38,713 bases of DNA. It comes from Nemertoderma westbladi (Eukaryota > Xenacoelomorpha > Nemertodermatida > Nemertodermatidae). The notes below the pieces were generated by a model. The model had not been told where the DNA came from, ran no database searches, and saw only the letters and a list, made by a program, of their open reading frames with translations. Below are positions 22,467-34,900 of the stretch, in pieces. Position 1 is the stretch's first letter. Each line of letters starts with the position of its first letter. A program made the position numbers and the translations under genes. The stretch spans positions 1 through 38,713 of the forward strand of contig JAUCBJ010004874.1 in the NCBI GenBank assembly GCA_032718475.1, written 5' to 3'.

Positions 22467-22992
22467 GGAGGAACCTGATACAACAGCTGCTGGTACCACA
22501 GACGCGATCATTAACCCCCTTCCGGTATACAGAAACAATGCCTTGGGCTTCTTCGCAGAGAAATTATCCCCAGCCTGTCGTAATGTATAGGTGGCTCATT
22601 GTAATTGTAGCCGCGGTGAGCACCGTCGCTGAATTACCAATCAGACAGTTTATAGATCCAACGATGCTCTCCGACAGACCCTACGGTGCCGTCACCCAGT
22701 GTAACTTCAACGGGACGCTGTACAACGAAGGGGACGGGTTCACCCCAAAGTTGGACGGGAGTCCCACGGTCTGCGTCCGCTGCGAGTGTCGCGTGGTCGA
22801 CATGGTGGCCAAACTCGCGTGTTGGAATGTCCGAGACTACTGTCCCGAGGTGGACTGCGAGGACGCTATAGAGGACTCCACTGGCTGCTGTAAGCGTTGC
22901 CCCGGTGATCCGTTGTTAGAGAAGATTGACAACACCGGTGGTGGCGATTCCAGATACGGCGGTGGACATGTTGGCAAAGAACATATGTATCG
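22467..22992 (+). CDS. CHRD: Chordin exon: 5' UTR end, signal peptide and CR1 (VWC)
   Basis: The acceptor is predicted at 22466/22467. From ATG 22538 the frame runs MPWASSQRNYPQPVVM, then the hydrophobic YRWLIVIVAAVSTVA signal segment. CR1 begins at QCNFNGTLYNEG and runs through VCVRCECR, ACWNVRDYC and GCCKRCPGD with the ten-cysteine VWC pattern; NGT is a possible N-glycosylation site. A Gly-rich linker (TGGGDSRYGGG) follows. The donor is GTGAGT at 22993, with phase 2. MYRW at 22583 could be the true start, since it begins the signal peptide directly. The frame is also open upstream of 22538. Confidence 0.9.
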
Positions 22993-25900
22993 GTGAGTGA
23001 TTCTGTCAGTACAGTATGCGTGGCGTGGCTAATAATACTACTACATACAGTGACAAAACTACCCAATGAGACAATTACATACCTTAGACTGGCCCATGTG
23101 AAGTAAACTAGCTCTTATTTTTCACTCAGAATTTTACCCCTATAATATAATATAATGTATATTTTTCCAAAACAAGTTGGGCCGATTCAATAACAAGTTG
23201 CACACTTATGTGGAATCGTCTCGGCCAGAATAATTACAAACAGGTAAGGCACGGAATACAAATATACAATATATAAATGATATACATAACGTAAGTAATA
23301 CTTAATACTATACAGTTACAATACACTTACCATGCACATAGCCCATACAATACACACTCGATACATCCATACAATACACACTGTCCCCCCCAGAAACCCT
23401 CTGCCAATCCCGCTGCACCCCACCCACATCCATCCCACCCTGAATGGAGAGAAACCCGACCCGCTCGCCGCATTAAGTCGCTGATGTCACAAAGGTGCTT
23501 TTAAGCAAGGTATGGCGAAAATAATAAGTTGAGTGTAATAGTCTTCACCTGGGAAAATAACCACGAATCACGATTGAGTGGTGCACAATAACATTTGTTT
23601 AATATTAATGCAATTTTTGAATAATTTTGACAAGATATACCACACCATCACCCACTTCTTAGTAAAATACGAAAAGCAAGATAAAACATTCTGACTGGGA
23701 AAATGAAAAAAGAAAATGAAAAAATAAAGAATATTAGTAACCCAGCGAATTAAACCTGTTTGTTGCCTCGATAAAAGTTGCGACAGCCGAAATAAGGACA
23801 GGTGTTTTAGATGCAACGATGCTGGGGGTGCCAGTAGGTCCATGTAAGATAACATGAACCGAAAAACGGAGGTCAAGTTGTAACATGGACTGATTAAGTA
23901 CCAATCGAGGGCCAGTGTACCGCGTGCATTCCATAAAATAGTGGTACACATCTTTGCAGGGATGGCCGCACCCACAAGTTCTACAGTATAACTAGTAACC
24001 TTTGCACGAAATAAGTCGTCATTTAAAGACGAACAGATGCATCGCATACGAGCAAGCAGGCCGTTAATTTTTGGGCTACCGAGCAAGTAGTATGATGGCA
24101 CTGCTGCGTATGGGTAAAGGTGATTACTTGCTAAATTTTTAAAACTATTAGCAGATGTTGCATTACGTATATTATCCGGTAAGTCGTTCCATATTCGTAT
24201 GGAAGATAGTAAAAATGAATTTTTAAAGTAATTATTCCGAGCAAAAGGTACCCTATAATTATCTCGATTTCTTGTACAATGTAGAATATCAATACGTGTA
24301 GAATATCAGGTTTTTCATTCAAAATCCAGGTTAGAGAAGGTAGGTCTGTATCTTCTACACAAAGAATAAGCGAGTTAGTATGTTATAAGTAGAGGTTGTA
24401 ATAAATAAGTGCTTTTTAATTCTTAATAATGGAGAAGTTTTAAATAATATAAATTCTTAAAGTTGGGAGTTGATCGAAAAATGATGACCTGGTAATTCTC
24501 ACATGGGTGCGGTGCATAGGCTTAAATGAGAGATCGCTGGTTCAACCCGGGGCCGTTACTTTTTAGCGATATTGGTAACTAGGGCTACTGCTGTGGGAAG
24601 TAAATAAAATTGTTGGTAGTATCTTAGGTAGTTATATGTATAATTGATTGTTAAAACTTTTGAGAAAGAGTGGCGACTTCCCAACCTTACGGTTAACAGC
24701 CAAGAGAGATGAGCTTCCAGGGTTGTACCTCTCCTCTTTCACCTTCACTTTACCCTTATATTATATAACAACTCAGCTTGACTATAGTATATGGGGTAGT
24801 TACTCAACTCTTATATTTAAGGTGTAATATTATTTGTATTTATTTTGGTAAATCGAATGTCTTTGACAGAAGATCAACTGACAATAACCCAATTACCAAT
24901 GATGTGTCTGCAGTCCCCTGAGTACCTATGGCATTCATGTGTCTCACACTATCTGGTGTTGTGACTCCCAGAATTACACTATGTCCTCACTGTTTATGGA
25001 TTTTCAGTCTTCACATATCAATTATTCACTGTTTATTTCCATAAATTATTGAGTGTATTTGTACGGGTATTTTCTATTATTAATAATTTCTGTATATTTC
25101 CCAGCGGTATTCACGATGAACTACCCAGCGAACTGCCGGATATATATGGGTTAGATGAGCGTTTCTCCGCATTGCTGACCAGCAACGAATTCGGAGGTGA
25201 CAGCTCATTGGTTGCTAGGGTCCAACTGGAGCTGCGCCAATCCGTTCTCTCTTACAGCGTGAGGTACGACGGTCTAGATGGAGTCGTTCCAACTCAACTC
25301 ATCTTCTATAACGGTTAGTTCATGTAATTGATTTCCGCGATTGATCACGATCATGTTACTCAGTTCTAAAATCAATTATAGCTGAAAATGAAACTACAAC
25401 TACTGCTATTCTTGAAATATTTGAGGTGAAATAACCATCACAATGGACTGACTAAGTTAAGGTTTGGATAGGCGGATGGCAGCAAACTGCAAATTGCAAA
25501 TTGCAGTTACTTAAGATACATAATTATAAGAAATTTATCATCACACACCTCACCGATCAATTATTTTGAAATTGGAGTAGTACCGCAACGCCGTCACACT
25601 TTTTTTATTATAATTATTTTATTTTTAATTATTTTATTTTTAATTTAATTATTTAACGAATATATTTTTTTCTCCTTGTATAGGAAGTAAATACTATAAT
25701 ATACTAGAACTTGCGTCATTTAATTATTTTTTATATTTTTTTGTTAGAAAAACAACTAAAGAATGATATTAAATAATATACGCATACGGTAATCTAATGT
25801 ATAATTCCTTTAAAATAAATCAGTCCATATTGAATAATTTTTACCATAACTTCCCCATTACAGGAACGGCCGTAGCATTCAAGCACAGCCTCGATACCTC

Positions 25901-28900
25901 CATATCCGCCCCATTCCCAGACATGGTCTGCGGCCAATGGACCCACTTCGACCCCGACATGGTGAACACACTAAGGACGGGTCGTTACTCCATTGTTATG
26001 GCTACCGCCACACATCCTAACGGCGTCGTAAAGGGAAGCATATGGTCTCACAGGGGTCTAGATTACGAGACATTCAGTTCTATTCTTTACCCAAGTTACC
26101 GAAAGAGTAAAGGTAAGTCTAGGTTGTTCTATAACATTCTACAATGTTCTATATACCATTAGGTCTTTGTAATTGGTTGCGCGTTATAAATTATTATTGG
26201 ACGACACCTGTAGTTTTGCATATCTTTGTTTTGAAATTTATGGTTTATATGTATGTATATATTTATTTAATTATTCAAGAGCGTTTAGTGAGATACCTTA
26301 TCTGTATGCAAGGAAAAACTATTAAAAAAACTAAAAAAACTGGACATGACGGTTGCATGTAATCAGAGATCAGCTGATGCAGTCAGCTGACCGGTAGGTT
26401 AGAACGCAGCTGAAGGCATTCTTAAGAGGCCAAAGTCCTGGGCTGTTCGCCATGCTCATTTTCTCCATGAGGTTGCCAAAGCACAAGATTGTGGACTTGC
26501 TGGTTATTAGGAATAAAATTATTACGTATTAACGTATTACAGGAAAATTGAATAGCTTTATATCAATCCCATCTTCGCTCTCTGACTTTCGCTCGGGAAA
26601 ATTATGCATCCCGGTGTAAGCGGGTTATAAAGCACTATTTTATTTCCATTTTATAAATGTGGTATGAAATTAACTATAATTTCCAACCTTATCGATTTTA
26701 GGTTACGGCGCTGCAGCGGTTATGGCATTGACACCTGAAGGCAATGAGTTGGACTTCGTTATTATATTATCCGGTGTTAGTAACTCTAGTGAAACACGTT
26801 ACGGGAACCTTTACTTCCGAGGAAGAAACAATAAGGTTAGTTAGAGGTTATTTAGATATAAAGGTATTACTTTTAGCCAAATTAAAGTGTTAAATAATAA
26901 GGGTATTTGTTTGTAGTTAAAGGCAGTGATATAAGGGCTGGTTTCAAATGTGTAATGTAATTATCACATAAGTCGGAATTATTTGCTATATAGTTTGGTA
27001 CAAGACATAGTGCGTAATATTATCTTGTTGGATATGTTAAAACGGGAACGTATTTCACGTGCTGCACGAAATTCCCAGAGAAAGTAATAAAGTAATCATC
27101 CCATTCCTTTAACACACTTCTTTTGAACTGGAGATGTTGGCTTAATTACTCCAATTCCATTCCCCTCATTTCGCCAGAATTTAAGGTAATATGCTAATAT
27201 TTCTACACCCAGAAATAAGTGAAAAGAATGCTATAACCTTTTAAAATGGTAATGACTTTGATTTACAAGCAGATAATATTATTCATAATGTTACCCTGAC
27301 ATCAACCCTGGTAGTTGATTGTGACACCAATTCCCCATGTTATGTTTCCCTTCACACATATAATTTGCATACATTAACTACTACAAGGTCATCAGTGCCT
27401 CTACCGCCTTTATTTATGCAGGTAGAGGCGGGGCGGCGTGTTTGTATAATTAATAGACGCCCTAATATTTACAAGTCAACATTTTGCTTTATATTTAATT
27501 AGTGTTCAACATTATTCGTTAGTTATAATGTACAATTTTTTTAATAAATGTCAGGCGAGACATACAGTACACAAAGTAATTATTTCTGACAGTAATTGTG
27601 ACATTATGTATTAAGTACACCGCAGTTAGTTGCCACTAACCAGTACGCGGTACATTGTAAGTGCAACATTCTCAACATCCTCTGCTCAGTGATTATTTGA
27701 AGCTAATTAAGTAAAACCAAAAGTGACCAAGAATAGTAAATATATGACGTATATTGCGGACAACAGACCTTTATTCAACGTCTAAATGTCACTTTCCTTT
27801 CTTGGTCACTGTTGGTCTTACTTAATTAGCTATGATTACTTCAGCACACAACTTACATGGTCAGTGATTGTTTCATTCAACAATTTTTTCTTTGTTATAA
27901 ATTTCAAGCCAATTAGCAACTTTCCCAGTCCCTCACTCCATTGTACTCAACCATGCCGATGACAGTAACAAAATGTAAACAAGTCAGCTACTTATAGCCC
28001 CGTTCACATCCAACGTTGCGTGAGCGGTAAAGTAGTCTGGCGGTATTGAAGCGGTAAGCCAGCGGTACACTACCCTGAGCCCGTTCACACACAACGGTAC
28101 CGTTGCGTTGCGGTATAACTGATTGTCTATCTGTCGACTGTGAATTCAACATGAAATTACATTAATTGTTTTAACATTGTTTAAATGGGCTGCGGTAAAC
28201 CGCGCGGTTTAGCGCACAACTACCTGTTGGGTCGTTCACAGTCAGCGGTGTACCGCTGGCCCTGCGGTACACCGCGCGGTGTACCGTTCCGTTGGATGTT
28301 TCGGGATGTTTTGGATGTTTTGTTGGAGGTTATTTCAATAATTTTTTACAAATATTTTTTTCTATTTCATCTAGAGTAGATTTTTATCAAGATTCCAAAT
28401 TTGAAAACCGTTTAGCAAGATATGTCTTACTTCGCGAGATATGGCTGTCTGCCAGTTTTACTGTCGGTTTTGTCCGTCAGTATGTCTGTCCTTCAATTAA
28501 AAGCATACTATCTGTCTAAAAATTCCCTGTATGGGGTTTCGTGGTTGGTGACTTCATTTCTGATGTCATTTATCAAATTTGGCCTTGTCGGTTCTGTCTG
28601 TATGCCTGTCAGCCTGTCTGTCAAAATATAACAGTCTGACAACTTAACAGACAATTTGGAAGTCATCAAATGTTAAAATTGACACTAGAAATGAATACTG
28701 CGACCAGGAAAACAATAAGCTAAAATTTTAGCTAGGTCGTGTGCCTTTTTCTGATATTTGACAGACCGATAGTCGGATAGTCAGAAAGACCGACAGACGG
28801 ACATACAGACAAATTAGATTTCAATAAAAGTGAAAACTGCCCTCAGAAATGAAATCAGCGACCAGGAAACCCCCAATGGCAAAAATCTTAGCATGGTTTA

Positions 28901-31900
28901 GTACTTTCTTGTTGCTGGATATATATTGACAGACATTTTTACATAAACATACATTTTTGCGCGGGAAGGTTCAAACTTTAAAGGCAATTATCTCGGAATG
29001 AAATTTTTTCACTACTACGAAATAATGCTACTGTTCTGCCAATTTTTTATATTTTTCCATGAAATTTGGACACAGCAATCACAAGTTAGTGTCTTTAAAT
29101 TTTTTTTTTCAAGAATTTTTAAATTTTGATCCTAACTCATTTTATTGGCTTCGAAATGTGAAAAATACTAATTTTTTTGAAAAAAAAATATAAAAATAAT
29201 TAATTAATTCGGTAATAAAATCGTAAATAATCAATATCAAATAATTTTGACCAATACTTTTATTCAACCATATATCCTAATTTTAAATACGAAATAACTA
29301 GTTATATAACTAATGTTTGTAAGAAGAGGAGTGTTTTCAGTAATAGTAATAATTTTATGCTACTAAATAGCACTAAATTATTATAACTATATTACAAATA
29401 AAATTATTTTTTTAAAACAATATTCAGTTATCGATTGACCCTTATACCAAAAATTATTTATTTTGGACAAAGCCTTGCTCATTACTATTGGTTTTCATTG
29501 ACTGTTAAAATAGTGCTACCCCCTCCCCCTCCCTTATGTTTTTTTGGATTTATTGTAGGTTGAGAAACATTTCGCAATAGAATTACACCCTAATCAAATG
29601 GAAATAGCGGATGTTTGGAGTGGTATGAGTCGTCAACAGCAGAAACGTTTAGCACGCGGAAAGGTATCAATTCACATAGAGCTGGGTGAGTAACTATTGT
29701 ATCTTAAGAGACAGATAAATGTGAGATGTTAAATAATAATTGTATGGCATTATTCTGGCTAACAGTATACAATGTTGTTTGACATTGTGTATCAGTGTGG
29801 TGTTGGTGTACCATTCACCTACCTAGGTAAATATAGCACAGCCTCATGTTCACCACTGCAGTATTGGTATAGAGACCAACACTGTTGGCAGTTATGTGAT
29901 CTTTTAATGGAAACAACTTCAAATATTAATTTATGTTAATTCCCTAGGAAACACCGATACTGGTCTGTATCTACGTGGGATAGCCACCCCTCGGATGGCT
30001 TGCCAGACATACGAAGGCGTGTTGACGGGGAGCGAGGCGCTATCGCCAGTTACTACCGGTGGGGTTGGATCGGTTAGCATCTCTCTTTCCAGCGATGGAT
30101 CCATCAAATATGCTATTAAGGTAAATAAACTAAATTGGTATTATTACTAAATAGTAGAAAAATCAAAATGTGTGCATTATTTCTCCTTTAGTTGCATATT
30201 TCATGGTCATGGGCAAGGTTAATGCAGCAGATCTCGCGGCATGCCCCTTCCCCCATATTTCTATGTCTCGTCTTCACGCTCGAGGCCAAATATAATTCAC
30301 TTTCAATTTTCCCAGAAGACTCATAAACCTGTAATTCCAACGGATATTCTTTCTCCCAGCGGTTCTCTATATAAAACCCCTACTATATATCCTCCGAATA
30401 CCAGAATTTTATTGTCCTCCAACGGAGATTAAACATCCTTCAAGGAAGATAATTAATGCAGAATCATGAATATTTGAGGAGATTATGGCCAAATAGTATT
30501 TCGTTTAATGAGAGTTATGGGATCTCATAAGGACAATAAAGAGCTTATCTTGATAGAAAAAAAAGAAACTCGAATTACTTAGAAGTATTTCTTTCTTTAG
30601 AAACCACATTAATCTCATTCCAGTATAATTAGTTTAATTTTTTGTAAGGAATAATTTCTTTTTTTATTTTCCTTGATCCGGGATTTCAGAAATTGTCTTA
30701 ATATTTTTATTAATGATATACTTTATTGAAAGTTTTAAAGAAACAACGCCCTACAAACTGTCACTTCAACTTCTGAAAGAAACTCAAAGATTTGTTTTCT
30801 AAAGGCAAAATACAAGAGATTCAACGCGACAGGTCACTAATGAGAGGATCACAGTGAATGCCGGGGCGTGGTCAGTTGTTGGTCGGTGGTAGTGTGTGTA
30901 GCTTATACAGTAATATTTTCCATGTATTATTTTAAACATACTGAGTTTATGGAATACTTATTAAAGAACATTTGATCTTTAGATAACAAACAAGTTTTGC
31001 AGGAAACAACATTGAGGATCGGTAACATTTACATTTTAATGATTTTTTCTCTTACGAAGGCAAATCGTTCCAACAGGAGTATGATATATTTTATTTATAA
31101 TAACAAAAACAGAAAGCTTATATACAATCAAACAAAACAAATATACAATTAAACAAAACAAATATACAATCAAACAAAACAAACATACAATTAAACACGA
31201 AGTGGGGCCTTCGCGCAGCACGTGAAATGAGTTAATGCTAAGTATCAACTCGAAAGGATTATAAAAACAGGAGAAGATTTTCCCGGAAAACGTTAACCCT
31301 CTAGCGGGAGACTGGGTAACTGAAGAAGGAAGGATTAGTTTCCCTACAAAGCCACAGCCTATGGTCTATTACATATCTACCAAGTTTCCGATTGACGGAT
31401 CATAAATAACGAAATGTTGGAAGGTTTTCACTTTCATACATTTAGCCCTCTAGCGGCATATTAAAGAACTACGGATCGATCACCTTCCTCACAAAGACGA
31501 GGCATGTGGTCTAGTACATACCGGTACTGTATATTCCAAAATTCAGCTTAAATAGATTAAGATCAAGGAATTCGCGAAGGTTATCACTTTCCTACATTTC
31601 GCCCTCTAGCGGCAGACTCGAAAACTCCGGACCGATTACTGTCCACACAAAGACTTAGGATGTCTTCTAGTACATATATGACAAGTTTCAGCGTAATCAG
31701 ATCATAAACAACTAAATGGAAGAATAATTTCACATTCGGGACATTTCGCCCTCTAGCGGCAGACTGGAGAACTGCAGACAGATTAGCCTCCTTTGAAATT
31801 TACAGCTAATGGTCTAGTACATACTTCCCAAGTTTCAGCTTAAACGGATTAAAAGCAAAGAAATGGGTGGCCATTTAATGTTTAGACATGTGGCCCTCTA

Positions 31901-34900
31901 CCGGCAGACTGGAAAACTTCGGACCGATTACAATCCACACAAAGACTTAGGATGTCTTCTAGTACATATATGACAAGTTTCAGCGTAATCAGATCATAAA
32001 CAACTAAATGGAAGAATAATTTCACATTCGGGACATTTCGCCCTCTAGCGGCAGACTGGAGAACTGCAGATGGATTCGCCTCCTTTGAAAGTCACAGCTA
32101 ATGGTCTAATACATATCTGCCAAGTTTCAGCTTAAATGGATTAAAAGCAAAGAAATGGGAGGGCATTTAATGTTTAGACATGTGGCCCTCTAGCGGGAGA
32201 CCATTGCACTGATGGTGTCTGAAAGTCTCTCAAAAATCTCAACTTTTGCTCATATTGATACCTACAAATTTTCAACTTGGCAGCTTTAAATCCGACAAAG
32301 TTATTAGCATGTCAAAATCGTAACGACGACGACGACGACGACGACAACGACGACGACGACGACGACGACTACGACGACGACGACAACGACGACGACGACA
32401 ACTATTTGCATAAATTGACCCACCCCCTAACAGTGTCAATTCGCTAAGGCTCCGCCAACTTCGTGGCTCGCCCCACAAAACAAATATACAATCAAATTAA
32501 ACGAATATACATTCAAATAAAACAAATATACAATCAAACAAAACAAATATACATTCAAATAAAACAAATATACAATCAAACAAAACAAATATACAATCAA
32601 ACAAAACAAATATACAATCAAACAAAACAAATATGCAATCAAACAAAACAAATATACAATCAAACAAAACAAATATACAATCAAACAAAACAAATATACA
32701 ATCAAACAAAACAAATATACAATGAAACTAAATGAATATACATTCAAATAAAACAAATATACAATCAAACAAAACAAATATATCATTCAAACAACAATTT
32801 ACCTTTTTTCAGTTGAAGTCTCTGACCACTGACATCAAACGAATCACCCTGGAAACAGCCCCAGACCAGTTCGGAACCATCAAGGTGATTCAAGAATTTA
32901 CCGACAGTTACCGTGACGGGAAAGCTGTGGGTCGATATAGAAAGACCCGGGCCAGGGATATTTACTTGCTGCTTAGCAACCAACTTTATGTAAACGTAGC
33001 AACGCGAAAGTAAGTTGTATTTATACATAATATGTTACTTTATGTGATTGGTATGAAGTTAATGGATTTCCCGCTTAATATTCATAGCCTCTTATGAACA
33101 CTGAAAAAATATAAAGTAATCAATGTTAGAATGTTAACAATGCTATTCATTTAGAAATAATAACGCATGAGCGACAGAACACGTCGCCGAGAGGAAATAT
33201 AATATGTGATTGAAATAAGTTGAATGCTAGGATTACTTCAAATTATATGAATGAATACTATATTAAATGGAGACCCATGGGGGGGGGGGGGGGACTCAAA
33301 TCCATCTCGGCGATTTGATATCTCACCCCAGGACCAGGTTATTTTAACCAAAACAATAAATTAAAGTCAATATACTGTAACAGATTACAGTTTTATTTTT
33401 GAGAGTAATCAGCTGTTATTAAACATATCACGCGAATCAGTCAGACAATGTGTATTGGGCACGCCGCGATGCGTTATGATTTGGTTTTGGATTGTCTTGT
33501 CTAGGGGGATAAGAGTCAATATGGTTCTTAATAAACCATTTTGGATGGGAATGGGATAATCTTTTCGGCTCGTTAAGCCAAGGAATGCCTGTTCACCACC
33601 ATGGTCTTCCACAGTAATATCTTCCACAATGCTTCCAAAGTTGCATTGGTTCCCATGTATCGACCAGTTGAGGATGAAAGCTAGGGTTTGGCTAGGCTGC
33701 AGCATTTAAATCACTGTGCCCAAACAGTGTTGCCCCATCTAGGGATCGAACCAGGGCTTCCTAATTGAAAGCCCAGAAATCTTACCACCAGACAAAGCTG
33801 CTGCTTGCAGATATAATAAATTAGCTTCTATAAGAAGTAAACCATTTTGGTAAACCCATACCCATGTTACCACTAAAGTTACAAGACAATATACAGTAAG
33901 TTATATTACATTCCTATACATTACATAATTTCATATGTAGAATTTTGTCTGTTTCAATCCCACAGATATAAAAGTAGCGAGCTGCGGGGTTTAGTTCGTC
34001 CGGTTGTTTATCAATCGTTCCTGGACGACAGGGCAACTACCGGAGTACTACTGGATGGCCGCTACGCCGGTACCAGCTATACCGGTGCCGGCGCACTGCT
34101 CTGGGTTAACGTCACTCCAGACTGCCAGCTCCACTACCAGATGATGTTGCAAGGTGTCGCTCCTGATCATCAGGTAAATACCAATATCTGATAGTTTTGT
34201 TATGTAGGCCTACCATACATTTTTCTTTGTATCCTTATGTTCTAAGTATCGCCACTTTTTGATTATCTCTCTGGCTTATTCTCACTGGTTTCCTGTCTAC
34301 TTTTCAATATTCTATACTTTTTCGCTTCTAAATTCATCTGGGTACTGGGAAAATGGTAGTGAGCAAATATTGACTGGCCTTCCTTCTATTTCAAGTTTAT
34401 AAACCATATAATAAAGCATTGACGGTGCATTGTTCTCTCTTTACGAATATCCCACTTCGTCTTCCAATTTCAGTTAGTACAGTAGTTGAGGGTTGTAAAT
34501 GTTATACCCATCACCCGATGCCCAAGACCCATGTCCAAAACACTGCACAATACCCATGCACAACCAAAAATCCATGACCAAAACCCGTTCCCAAAACCCA
34601 TGCCCAAAAACCATCCCCAATACACATGCCCAAAAACTATCCCCAATACACATGCCCAAAGCCCGTGCCCAAACCAGTGCCCAAAACCCATGCCCAGATT
34701 ACATCCAGTTAACATGTTCTTCTTATAGTTAGATAATATTCACTCACCCCCACCAGTTTATTCTACTTACCCAGTAGTAGGCTACTGTAGTACTAGGGGA
34801 TTGTGAACTCAAATTACTAAATAAATAGGATTTGATAGACAGCCAAAGCAACCTAATAATATTAACGCTACGCACCAGCTACTGTAGTACAAATATTCTC

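Noticed and set aside
28440-28640. 75- and 69-codon frames in the CTGTCTGT-rich zone
   Set aside because: Low-complexity intronic sequence; the frames carry no domain and lie inside chordin intron 4.
32436-32786. Overlapping frames with repeated FCLIVYL or IYNQTKQ, resembling membrane repeats
   Set aside because: The 21-bp minisatellite is divisible by three, so open frames are expected in both strands. Not genes.
31120-32790. CRISPR-like array from regular 21-bp or 150-bp repeats
   Set aside because: Eukaryotic context, no spacers of unique sequence, no cas genes; these are satellite repeats.
34470-34715. Gly/Trp-rich 81-codon minus-strand frame
   Set aside because: Read-through of the CCCATGCCCAAAA-type minisatellite arm.
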